Positions 1 through 5,272 of a stretch of DNA of 9,335 nucleotides are shown here, one piece after another. Under the pieces are notes generated by a model. That model saw only the letters and a program-made list of their open reading frames with translations, did not search any database and was not told where the DNA came from. The position numbers and the translations under genes were made by a program. The DNA lies in NCBI GenBank assembly GCA_024405065.1, contig JAKSPF010000042.1, positions 1 to 9,335 of the forward strand, read 5' to 3'. The first letter of the stretch is position 1, and the number at the start of each line of letters is the position of its first letter. The stretch is from Sphaerochaetaceae bacterium (GTDB lineage Bacteria > Spirochaetota > Spirochaetia > Sphaerochaetales > Sphaerochaetaceae).

Positions 1-5
1 AGCAA

Positions 6-695
6 TCAGCACTCTTCAAGGAATTTTGCCCGAGCCGTAAGTTGCTGTTGTCTGTTCTGCAATGCTTCAATAGTCTTTCTTTCCGCTGACAACTTTTCTT
101 CAATACCTGAAATTTGAGACTGAATGAGTCTTTGCTGCGCCTGAAGATTGGCAATTTGTTTTTCAAAAACATTACATTGCGCATAGTGAGACTCTATTTC
201 TTTATCCGTGAAAAGATATTCGGCATTCATATTCAATTTCTCAAGTCGGATTCTCTCATCGCGGATACGTCCGCAGATTTCAACCAAATCATCGGGAGCT
301 TGAGGATCAAGCCAACTGTCAGCACCTTCCGCCAGACAGGCTCCATAATCGGCGTACAGGTTTTTTATACGCTGTTCAATGCGTTCAGCCAGAATTTCAA
401 GGTCACGAATTTTTTTCAGTCTTGAAAATTTATCAAAGCCGAATGCAGAATACAGTTTCTGTTTGTTGTCCGTTTCAATTCCCGAGTCAGCAAGCTTTTT
501 CTGTCTGGCAATATCTTCTGATTCTCTCAATGCTTCAACCAAACGATCAAAGAACTCCTGAGACGGCTGATAGCCTATGACTTCATGGTACTTGAAAGCC
601 ATCTGTCCGAGTCTCGCATGCAAAACGGATAACGCAGCCTTGGTTCGCTCCGTCTTGTGATTAAGTTCTTCAATTTCAGAATTCACAACTGACAT
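6..695 (-). CDS. Coiled-coil protein of unknown function
   Basis: A complete 229-residue ORF with ATG at 695 and TGA at 6-8. I do not recognise a family. It has no signal peptide or membrane segment, so it is probably cytoplasmic. The composition is rich in Glu, Lys, Gln and Arg. Heptad-like stretches lie at about residues 5-35, 95-115 and, most clearly, 165-228, where Gln/Leu/Ile spacing (IANLQAQQRLIQSQISGIEE) suggests a long coiled coil. A less helical middle (about 115-140, with GADSWLDPQAPDD) could be a hinge. It is transcribed away from the DbpA-domain gene across a 77-bp divergent spacer. The start has only a weak ribosome site (GTGAAAG), so initiation is less certain than elsewhere. 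It could be a structural or chromosome-associated coiled-coil protein, but nothing here fixes a role. Confidence 0.75.
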   Translation of the reverse strand: MSVVNSEIEELNHKTERTKAALSVLHARLGQMAFKYHEVIGYQPSQEFFDRLVEALRESEDIARQKKLADSGIETDNKQKLYSAFGFDKFSRLKKIRDLEILAERIEQRIKNLYADYGACLAEGADSWLDPQAPDDLVEICGRIRDERIRLEKLNMNAEYLFTDKEIESHYAQCNVFEKQIANLQAQQRLIQSQISGIEEKLSAERKTIEALQNRQQQLTARAKFLEEC

Positions 696-712
696 GCTTT
701 CACTATATCACT

Positions 713-740
713 TTTCCATCATTGATAAAAATGATATTAT
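713..740 (+). promoter_or_regulatory. Extended -10 promoter for the DbpA-domain/MBL pair
   Basis: TGATATTAT at 732-740 fits an extended -10 box (TGN followed by TATTAT, 5 of 6 to consensus). A weak -35 (TTTCCA, 713-718) lies 16 bp upstream. The predicted transcript start near 747 gives a leader of about 26 nt that contains the strong Shine-Dalgarno AGGAG at 762-766, 6 nt from the ATG at 773. The box is nearly symmetric: the other strand reads TATAAT at 741-736, which could serve the divergent gene at 695, although no good -35 accompanies it. Confidence 0.4.
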
Positions 741-772
741 AGCCTTGCCGGAATGACCGGTAGGAGATATTT

Positions 773-1270
773 ATGACACAATCTGAAAAAAGCAACAGAG
801 AGCAGAACATAAAAGAACTTGTACAGGATATGAAGCTTTACAATAATCCTGAATTACTGGAAGAAATGAAAAAGGTTCTGAGGAAAAATGTCCCGTTCTC
901 AATGAGAGGTTACCTGCTTGCATATCTTTATGTTACATCACCGAAGTTCAATTCTCAGATAGTAAAAAGTGACGTAGCAAGTCATCAATCATCATACTCA
1001 CACCAGATACCTGATGATGCCGTTTCGTTTTACATCAATGTGGGTAAAATGAGTCGCGGTTCTGCCCGTGAGCTGGCAGGTTTTATCTGCCGTGAAGCCG
1101 GTATTTCAGATGAAGATCTGCTTTCTGTAATATTCAAGCAGAATTATTCTTTCTTCAATGTCAGAAAGAACAAGGCTGATGTTATTATCAACAACGTCAA
1201 CGGAAAGACATTCAGGGGACGCAAAGTTAAAGTAAATTTCAGCAAAGACAGTTCAAAAGATGAAAATTAA
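773..1270 (+). CDS. Free-standing DbpA-type RNA-binding domain protein
   Basis: 165 residues, ATG 773 behind AGGAG, TAA at 1268-1270. Residues 84-158 match the DbpA/CsdA C-terminal RNA-binding fold (an RRM-like module normally appended to DEAD-box helicases). The family landmarks are visible: an opening beta strand SFYINVGKMSRG, a helix with LAGFICREAGIS, a strand YSFFNVRKNKADVII, and a closing GKTFRGRKVKVNFSK. No helicase domain is present. The first 60 residues are instead predicted helical (ELVQDMKLYNNPELLEEMKK, then VPFSMRGYLLAYLY) and do not match a family I know. In DbpA the domain binds 23S rRNA hairpin 92, so RNA or ribosome binding is a reasonable guess but only an inference. The gene overlaps the next by 11 bp, so the two are surely co-transcribed. 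Confidence 0.85.
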   Translation: MTQSEKSNREQNIKELVQDMKLYNNPELLEEMKKVLRKNVPFSMRGYLLAYLYVTSPKFNSQIVKSDVASHQSSYSHQIPDDAVSFYINVGKMSRGSARELAGFICREAGISDEDLLSVIFKQNYSFFNVRKNKADVIINNVNGKTFRGRKVKVNFSKDSSKDEN

Positions 1271-1880
1271 ATGTGTTACGGTGGGTCTTCTTGCCACCAA
1301 CTGTTATATAGTAAGCGGAAATGACGGCAACAAGGATTTCCTTATGGTGATTGATCCCGGTGCCAATTTTCCGCTTATAAATGAAAGTATTGACGGTGTT
1401 CCTACCCATATAGTAATTACTCACGCCCATTTTGATCATGTGGGTGCCATGCATCCCATGCTTGAAGCATATCCTGATGTTCAGGTCTGTGTTTCTGCGT
1501 TTGAGAACACTGATAAGGAGCAGATTGAAAAAGTCTGCAAAGGAAGTCTCAGACTGGTATCACATCACTTTGACGGGCTTACGGGATTCAGGGTGGACAG
1601 AAGACTTCACGACGGTGATGTTGTGTGCGGTTTCAAAGTAATCTTCACTCCGGGTCATTCTCCGGGTTCAATATGCCTGTATAATGAAAAAGAAAAAATA
1701 CTTTTTTCCGGAGATACGATTTTCAAAGACGGATGCGGAAGAACCGATTTAGGCGGGAATGCTGATGATATGGCAAAGAGCCTTGATTTATTGCTTAAAC
1801 TCAATCCTGATACGGAAGTCTATCCCGGACACGGTGACAAGACAACAATCGGTTACGAAGCAAAAGGCTGGGACAAATAA
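1260..1880 (+). CDS. Metallo-beta-lactamase-fold hydrolase, glyoxalase II-like
   Basis: 206 residues, a usual length for short cytoplasmic MBL-fold hydrolases of the hydroxyacylglutathione-hydrolase-like group. The metal-binding set is complete: H55-x-H57-x-D59-H60 in THAHFDH, H133 in TPGHSPGS, D152 in FSGDTIF, and H191 in YPGHGD. These predict a binuclear zinc (or iron) site hydrolysing a thioester, lactone or phosphoester. The real substrate cannot be read from sequence, and the C-terminal glutathione-binding domain of true glyoxalase II is absent. The start ATG 1260 lies inside the end of the DbpA-domain gene (ATGAAAATTAA holds the new start and the old stop) and has only a poor ribosome site, so translation is probably coupled. 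It converges with the DksA-like gene, 37 bp away. Confidence 0.9.
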   Translation: MKIKCVTVGLLATNCYIVSGNDGNKDFLMVIDPGANFPLINESIDGVPTHIVITHAHFDHVGAMHPMLEAYPDVQVCVSAFENTDKEQIEKVCKGSLRLVSHHFDGLTGFRVDRRLHDGDVVCGFKVIFTPGHSPGSICLYNEKEKILFSGDTIFKDGCGRTDLGGNADDMAKSLDLLLKLNPDTEVYPGHGDKTTIGYEAKGWDK

Positions 1881-1917
1881 CTGAGAATTGATTTCAGAGC
1901 ACTGCCAAGAGCAACTT

Positions 1918-2283
1918 TCAAAAGTGCCTTTTCTCGTTCAGACTTTTGCACTCAACACATAGCAGAGCGTAAGGAAGTGCACGCAATCTATCCTCGGGTA
2001 TCTTCTTACCGCATTGCTCACATACTCCGTATTTACCGTTTCTGAGCCTTATGAGTGCCTGCTCAACGGCTTTGAGTCGCCCGACATCAATCTGACTTAC
2101 CGCTTCCATCTTCTTTGTTGCCAACTCATCGGAGGCAAGATCTATGCTGTCCTTTATTCCCATTGATCCTATGACAGATCTGAAATCATCATCAGTTTTG
2201 TTAATCTTTGACTGAATTGCCTGTTGCATTTCAAGCAGGTTTCTTTCCATTTCCTTTTCAAACGGAGTCATCTTATAATCCAT
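1918..2283 (-). CDS. DksA/TraR family C4 zinc-finger transcription regulator
   Basis: 121 residues, start ATG 2283 behind GAGGAGA with a spacing of about 8 nt. An N-terminal helical hairpin (about 5-80) forms the coiled coil that enters the RNA polymerase secondary channel. Its tip carries D45-x-x-D48-x-A50 (DSIDLA), matching the DxxDxA tip of E. coli DksA that is needed for (p)ppGpp-linked action. A C4 zinc finger follows: C88-x2-C91-x17-C109-x2-C112 within GVCEQCGKKI and LLCVEC. It is shorter than E. coli DksA (151 aa), as is common for spirochaete and Gram-positive members. The expected role is binding RNA polymerase to adjust promoter choice in starvation or stress. It has its own promoter (see 2318-2358) and lies downstream of, but probably independent from, the membrane protein gene at 2472. 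No clear intrinsic terminator is visible in the 37 bp after its stop. Confidence 0.92.
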   Translation of the reverse strand: MDYKMTPFEKEMERNLLEMQQAIQSKINKTDDDFRSVIGSMGIKDSIDLASDELATKKMEAVSQIDVGRLKAVEQALIRLRNGKYGVCEQCGKKIPEDRLRALPYALLCVECKSLNEKRHF

Positions 2284-2317
2284 AAAACCAATCTCCTCGT
2301 ATTAGAATCGTTTGAAT

Positions 2318-2358
2318 AATATAGTGCAAGTCTGACCGGACGTAAAGAGTTTTTTTTT
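2318..2358 (-). promoter_or_regulatory. Promoter of the DksA-like gene, with upstream A-tract
   Basis: On the minus strand, -35 TTTACG (2346-2341) and -10 TATATT (2323-2318) are separated by exactly 17 bp. A run of nine A (2358-2350) ends 3 bp upstream of the -35, where UP elements bind the RNA polymerase alpha subunit. The predicted start near 2311 gives a leader of about 28 nt containing the GAGGAGA ribosome site. The palindromic repeat at 2361-2417 begins just beyond the A-tract. Confidence 0.5.
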
Positions 2359-2360
2359 GG

Positions 2361-2417
2361 GAGCCAACTGCAAAATTAAGCTTTGCGAAGAATGAATCGG
2401 GATTTTGCAATCGGCTC
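2361..2417. repeat. Intergenic palindromic repeat, copy 1 (complete)
   Basis: A 57-bp imperfect inverted repeat. The left arm GAGCCAACTGCAAAAT (2361-2376) pairs with the right arm ATTTTGCAATCGGCTC (2402-2417) at 14 of 16 positions, one mismatch being a possible G-U pair in RNA. The 25-bp centre contains CTTTGCGAAG (2381-2390), itself a tiny hairpin. The same outer motif recurs at 9271, so this is a dispersed element and not a chance palindrome. It lies between the stop of the AI-2E-family gene and the promoter of the DksA-like gene. In minus-strand transcripts it is followed by an A-run, not a T-run, so it is not a standard intrinsic terminator for the gene upstream. Confidence 0.7.
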
Positions 2418-2471
2418 TTTGCCTTTTCAAAAACTCCCTTCCGAAAATGCTGTCTTATAATAGAGCAACTT

Positions 2472-3629
2472 TCAGTTTTTTTCAGTTTTCTCAGAATCCG
2501 GTTTTTCCGGCATCAGAATGTCATCAAAAAGACCGGGTTGCGACGTTTTTTTTCTTTCATTCTTCATTTTTCTCCTCCACGAAGAACCTGATGAAATTAC
2601 CATTGCAATCCCCTTGGTTGATTCAATATTGGCAAATATAATCTGAATAATGCTGAGGCACGGAACAGCAAGAAACATCCCTACAATTCCCCATACGTAA
2701 CCGAACACGGAAAGCCCCACTAAAATCACAAACGGACTGATGTTCAGTTGTGTACCTTGCAATCTCGGCTCTATGACATTTCCGAGAATCATCTGTGTCA
2801 TTGTTCCGCACAGTGCTACGATAAGTATGGGTGTGATATTCGGTAAGAACTGCAACATTGCAACAAAGATGAACAAGCCTGTTACTATGATACTGCCGAA
2901 TGTAGGTATAAAATTCATAATCACCGCTAAAACACCCAGTATCAGGGAAAAATCAAGTCCCACTGCAAGACCTGTAACATAAAAACACAATCCGGTGAGA
3001 ATGCTGATGAACACTTTAAGCATAAGGTAGCGTGAGACCTGTCTGTTTATCCTTTCAAGAACAGACGCAACCTTAACCTGATTCTCTTCCTTCACGGTCT
3101 GCACAAGTTTAGGAGCCAGCGTATGACGCTCAACAAGGAGAAACACGGAAAGAAGTAACGTAATAACTGTGCTGCGCAAAATCCCCACAACACTTCCGGA
3201 CACGGTTCTGAGCATCGGAATCAGCATAGATCCGACCCAGTCAACATCAAGCATGGCAAGGATTGAGTAGTTCTCCGGAATAGGAGCAAACATTCTTGAA
3301 AGAAAGCCGGAAATCAGATTATCAAGTTCATTTATTCTCTGTCCGTAAAACGGGAGCATATTGAGCATCACACTCACGGTGTAAAGCAGAAAAAAAACAG
3401 CAACTGTCAAAATTGCAGCCATCAGCAGAACGGCAACCAATGTTGCCAGCCATGATGGAAAATGCATTTTTTCCAGTGCGGTAACAAACGGAATCATAAG
3501 CACAAACAGAAACAGAGACATCACCAGCGTAACTGAAACAGATGCTGTAACCCTGAATACGGCCATTACGGCAATAGTAAGAATCACGCCGAGTACGTTT
3601 CTTATCTGTCTTAGTGTCTTCTCTTCCAT
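2472..3629 (-). CDS. AI-2E family (PF01594) membrane transporter
   Basis: 385 residues, a typical length for this polytopic inner-membrane family, whose members have been linked to autoinducer-2 export (TqsA) or Na+/H+ exchange; the substrate here is unknown. Hydrophobic segments fall at about 10-27, 30-52, 59-90, 145-166, 200-222, 226-240, 243-262, 265-283 and 298-333. Family motifs are clear: NFIPTFGS (239-246), NVIEPRLQG (284-292) and WGIVGMFLAVP (313-323). A large soluble loop (about 95-140) follows the third segment, as expected. The C-terminal tail (350-385) is charged and likely cytoplasmic. ATG 3629 lacks a Shine-Dalgarno, and an in-frame TAA four codons upstream rules out a longer start. 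A promoter at 3639-3667 places transcription start almost on the ATG. Confidence 0.9.
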   Translation of the reverse strand: MEEKTLRQIRNVLGVILTIAVMAVFRVTASVSVTLVMSLFLFVLMIPFVTALEKMHFPSWLATLVAVLLMAAILTVAVFFLLYTVSVMLNMLPFYGQRINELDNLISGFLSRMFAPIPENYSILAMLDVDWVGSMLIPMLRTVSGSVVGILRSTVITLLLSVFLLVERHTLAPKLVQTVKEENQVKVASVLERINRQVSRYLMLKVFISILTGLCFYVTGLAVGLDFSLILGVLAVIMNFIPTFGSIIVTGLFIFVAMLQFLPNITPILIVALCGTMTQMILGNVIEPRLQGTQLNISPFVILVGLSVFGYVWGIVGMFLAVPCLSIIQIIFANIESTKGIAMVISSGSSWRRKMKNERKKTSQPGLFDDILMPEKPDSEKTEKN

Positions 3630-3638
3630 CAGATTACG

Positions 3639-3667
3639 AGTTTACCCTTATTTGCCTTTGCATTCAA
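3639..3667 (-). promoter_or_regulatory. Candidate promoter of the AI-2E-family gene
   Basis: -35 TTGAAT (3667-3662), 17-bp spacer, -10 TAAACT (3644-3639, 4 of 6). Only 9 nt separate the -10 from ATG 3629, so the transcript would have a leader of just 1-3 nt. This fits the absence of a ribosome site. The -35 hexamer and spacer length are the same as those ahead of topB. Confidence 0.35.
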
Positions 3668-3679
3668 TTACTGTATTGT

Positions 3680-3708
3680 AAAAAAAAACGGAGTTCATGA
3701 AGAACTCC
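3680..3708 (-). terminator. Intrinsic terminator of the lysR-dfx unit
   Basis: Read on the minus strand: GGAGTTC (3708-3702), loop TTCAT, GAACTCC (3696-3690), one G, then nine T (3688-3680). This is a perfect 7-bp stem followed by a U-tract. The TGA stop of dfx (3697-3695) lies inside the hairpin, so the terminator uses the last codons of the gene. Confidence 0.85.
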
Positions 3709-4072
3709 ATTTTCCGTGAAGATTGCAGTAGGCAAAGACCTGAACAACCTTTTCTCCGTCGCATAGCCTAAAACAGGCCTCAGGTTTGTCACCGGCTTTA
3801 AGATATGCTATCTGAACATTTTTGTCAGTGGTGAGACCTATCCACTGAATGTAATGTTCATTAACGGACGGGTGCTCCGTACTGCCCACTTTGACGTGAA
3901 CCTTATTCTCTTCAACGGAATAAACCGGTACGTGTTTTTCCTTTGAAGCATCAATCGTTCCTCCGATTATTTCCTGCATTGCTTCACCGCAACAGATAAT
4001 CGGCACTCCGGATTCCTTTACTGCCATGACAATATTACCGCAGTACGGACATCGGAAAAATTTTGCTTTCAT
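3695..4072 (-). CDS. dfx: Desulfoferrodoxin (two-iron superoxide reductase)
   Basis: 125 residues, the standard length. It reduces superoxide to hydrogen peroxide without making oxygen, using electrons from rubredoxin or a similar donor; this is the main superoxide defence of many anaerobes. Both metal sites are intact. The N-terminal desulforedoxin domain has C8-x2-C11 and C27-C28 (CPYCGN, CCGE) for the structural Fe(Cys)4 centre I. The catalytic centre II has H47, H67, H73, H119 and C116 (EKHVPV, TEHP, NEHY, CNLHG), together with E45 and K46, the pair near the active site. The start is secure: ATG 4072 sits 5 nt from AGGAGG. It follows lysR by 26 bp, in the same operon, and ends in an intrinsic terminator. 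The complete centre I sets it apart from the one-iron enzyme described in Treponema pallidum. Confidence 0.95.
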   Translation of the reverse strand: MKAKFFRCPYCGNIVMAVKESGVPIICCGEAMQEIIGGTIDASKEKHVPVYSVEENKVHVKVGSTEHPSVNEHYIQWIGLTTDKNVQIAYLKAGDKPEACFRLCDGEKVVQVFAYCNLHGKWSSS

Positions 4073-4098
4073 ACTTTCCTCCTCTCCTGATTACAGGA

Positions 4099-5016
4099 TT
4101 AAATAAAGCCTTCTTTTGACTTTTCATTCTCATATATCTCACGAGCCAGTCCGATAAGATCTTTCATGTTTCCCGAAAGATACTTTTCCTTGTGACTCAC
4201 GATGTACAGATTGTGGATAAAAGGATTTCCTTCTATCGGAACAGTGAATAACTCCCCTTTCTGTATGTGTTTTGATACAAGAGAAGCCGGTAAAACACTG
4301 ATTCCGATATTTCTGTAAACCGCCTTGAGAATAGCGTCCGTTGAAATACTTTCCCATGAAGGTTTTGCAGTCAGTCCGTGAGCTCTCAGAACATTCTTCA
4401 AAAGTTCCCTTGAGCCCGAGCCCTCTTCTCTGACCAGCAGAGGATAATCAAGAATATCCTCAAGCGTAATACTCTGCTTTTTAAGAAGTTCGTGTCCTTT
4501 GGGAAGAACCACGACCAGTTTATCCTCACCGAACTTGCTGCTGATAAACTGATCGGGATCCAGAATGTTCTCACAGAAAGCCAAATCAAGCTCATTGGAA
4601 ATCAGTTTTTTTTCCAAAGTCACCTGATTGGTGATCTTCACATAGCAACGAACTTCCGTATGCATTTTGGAAAACTCTTTTATCAGTTTAGGCATAAGCT
4701 CATTACCGAGTTTGATGCTTGCACCTATCCTTATGTTTTCATACCTTTCCGAACTGATGAGACTTTTCTCCATTCGGTTGTAGTATTCCGTCAGGTGAAG
4801 TGCGTATTGATAAAACTTTTCTCCCTCCGGTGTAGGAATAATCTTTTTCTGTATTCTCTCAAACAACCTGACATTGTAGTGTTCTTCAATATCGGCTATT
4901 GTTCTTGAAACAGAGGGCTGCGGAATATCCAATGTTTTGGAAGCAACCGTTACGCTGCGAGACCTGAAAACTTCAACGAAAATCTTCAAATCTTTTACAG
5001 TTATTTCGTTTTTCAT
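4099..5016 (-). CDS. LysR family transcription regulator
   Basis: 305 residues from ATG 5016, typical for LysR proteins. The N-terminal winged helix-turn-helix is clear: VKDLKIFVEVFRSRSVTVAS (7-26), recognition helix around PQPSVSRTIADIE (32-44), LFERIQKKIIPTPEG (51-65), then the linker helix (about 66-90). The co-inducer domain (about 93-300) carries REEGSGSRELL (196-206), the ligand-pocket signature seen in CysL/YeiE/CbbR-like members. The frame is open up to 5115, but the extra residues do not look like LysR and that start lacks a ribosome site. The chosen start has GAGG only 3 nt away and lies inside a well-initiated small ORF, so its translation may be coupled. The gene directly precedes dfx, suggesting redox or sulfur-related control; the ligand is unknown. 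Confidence 0.92.
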   Translation of the reverse strand: MKNEITVKDLKIFVEVFRSRSVTVASKTLDIPQPSVSRTIADIEEHYNVRLFERIQKKIIPTPEGEKFYQYALHLTEYYNRMEKSLISSERYENIRIGASIKLGNELMPKLIKEFSKMHTEVRCYVKITNQVTLEKKLISNELDLAFCENILDPDQFISSKFGEDKLVVVLPKGHELLKKQSITLEDILDYPLLVREEGSGSRELLKNVLRAHGLTAKPSWESISTDAILKAVYRNIGISVLPASLVSKHIQKGELFTVPIEGNPFIHNLYIVSHKEKYLSGNMKDLIGLAREIYENEKSKEGFI

Positions 5017-5137
5017 CTTCCTCAAGCACCTTTTGTATTGTTTCAAGTTTCTTTGCGTTGGGTGACATTGCAAGAAGCATGAACAATGCAGCCATTTCAA
5101 GATAGTAAAGCGCAATTCTGATCAGACTGTTTCTCAT
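4973..5137 (-). CDS. Small ORF (54 aa), possible membrane leader peptide, overlapping lysR
   Basis: ATG 5137 lies 5 nt after a strong Shine-Dalgarno GGAGG (5147-5143), the best ribosome site in this operon besides that of dfx. The frame runs 54 codons to TGA (4975-4973), ending 44 bp inside lysR in another frame. Residues 5-25 are hydrophobic (LIRIALYYLEMAALFMLLAM), enough for one membrane helix with a single Glu in it. Residues 26-54 are strongly charged and probably helical (AKKLETIQKVLEEDEKRNN). No family is recognised. It is the first ORF after the lysR promoter and operators, so it may couple translation into lysR or be a small membrane protein in its own right. The initiation signals are seen directly; that the product has a function is an inference. 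Confidence 0.5.
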   Translation of the reverse strand: MRNSLIRIALYYLEMAALFMLLAMSPNAKKLETIQKVLEEDEKRNNCKRFEDFR

Positions 5138-5150
5138 AGGAACCTCCAAT

Positions 5151-5183
5151 ATAACAATTTTGTTATAACAAACAAAATGTTAT
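5151..5183. promoter_or_regulatory. Tandem inverted-repeat operator upstream of the lysR unit
   Basis: Two overlapping dyads built from ATAACA/TGTTAT half-sites. ATAACAA-TT-TTGTTAT (5151-5166) is perfect with 7-bp arms. ATAACA-N7-TGTTAT (5165-5183) shares its left end with the first dyad, and the shared centre TGTTATAACA (5161-5170) is itself a 10-bp perfect palindrome. A further ATAACC sits at 5194-5199. LysR proteins typically bind such AT-rich dyads next to their own genes. The array lies between the predicted transcript start (about 5195) and the small-ORF ribosome site, which suits repression, although LysR proteins often activate as well. Confidence 0.6.
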
Positions 5184-5201
5184 TCACTTTTTGATAACCG
5201 T

Positions 5202-5241
5202 AATATATCAACACTTTTTTCCCGCGTCAACAGTTTTTTTT
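5202..5241 (-). promoter_or_regulatory. Promoter of the small ORF-lysR-dfx operon, with upstream A-tract
   Basis: Minus strand: -35 TTGACG (5230-5225, 5 of 6), a 17-bp spacer, and -10 TATATT (5207-5202, 5 of 6). A run of eight A (5241-5234) ends 3 bp upstream of the -35. Predicted start near 5195 gives a leader of about 58 nt carrying the operator array and the GGAGG site. This is the closest match to a housekeeping sigma-70 promoter in the window. Confidence 0.6.
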
Positions 5242-5272
5242 AAGAGTTACTCACCTATGAAACCTATGCTCT

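Noticed and set aside
748..760. CCGG-AATGA-CCGG inverted repeat just before the DbpA-domain ribosome site
   Set aside because: Arms of 4 bp are too short to claim an operator or hairpin in the absence of a second copy.
1881..1917. Shared terminator between the convergent MBL and DksA-like genes
   Set aside because: Only a weak 6-bp stem (CTGAGA/TTTCAG) is present and no T-run follows on either strand.
2456..2461. Perfect TATAAT on the plus strand after the AI-2E-family gene
   Set aside because: There is no -35 at proper spacing and no plus-strand gene downstream before the convergent coding regions.
2499..2511. CCGG-TTTTT-CCGG palindrome
   Set aside because: It lies within the coding C-terminal tail of the AI-2E-family gene, is short, and has no partner elsewhere.
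4492..4908. 138-codon open frame on the plus strand inside lysR
   Set aside because: It is antisense to a clear LysR gene with no ribosome site; its openness is a by-product of the lysR codons.
5017..5115. Longer lysR start at 5115 adding 33 residues
   Set aside because: The added residues are Cys-rich and not LysR-like, the start has no ribosome site, and the stretch is the shadow of the small ORF in another frame.
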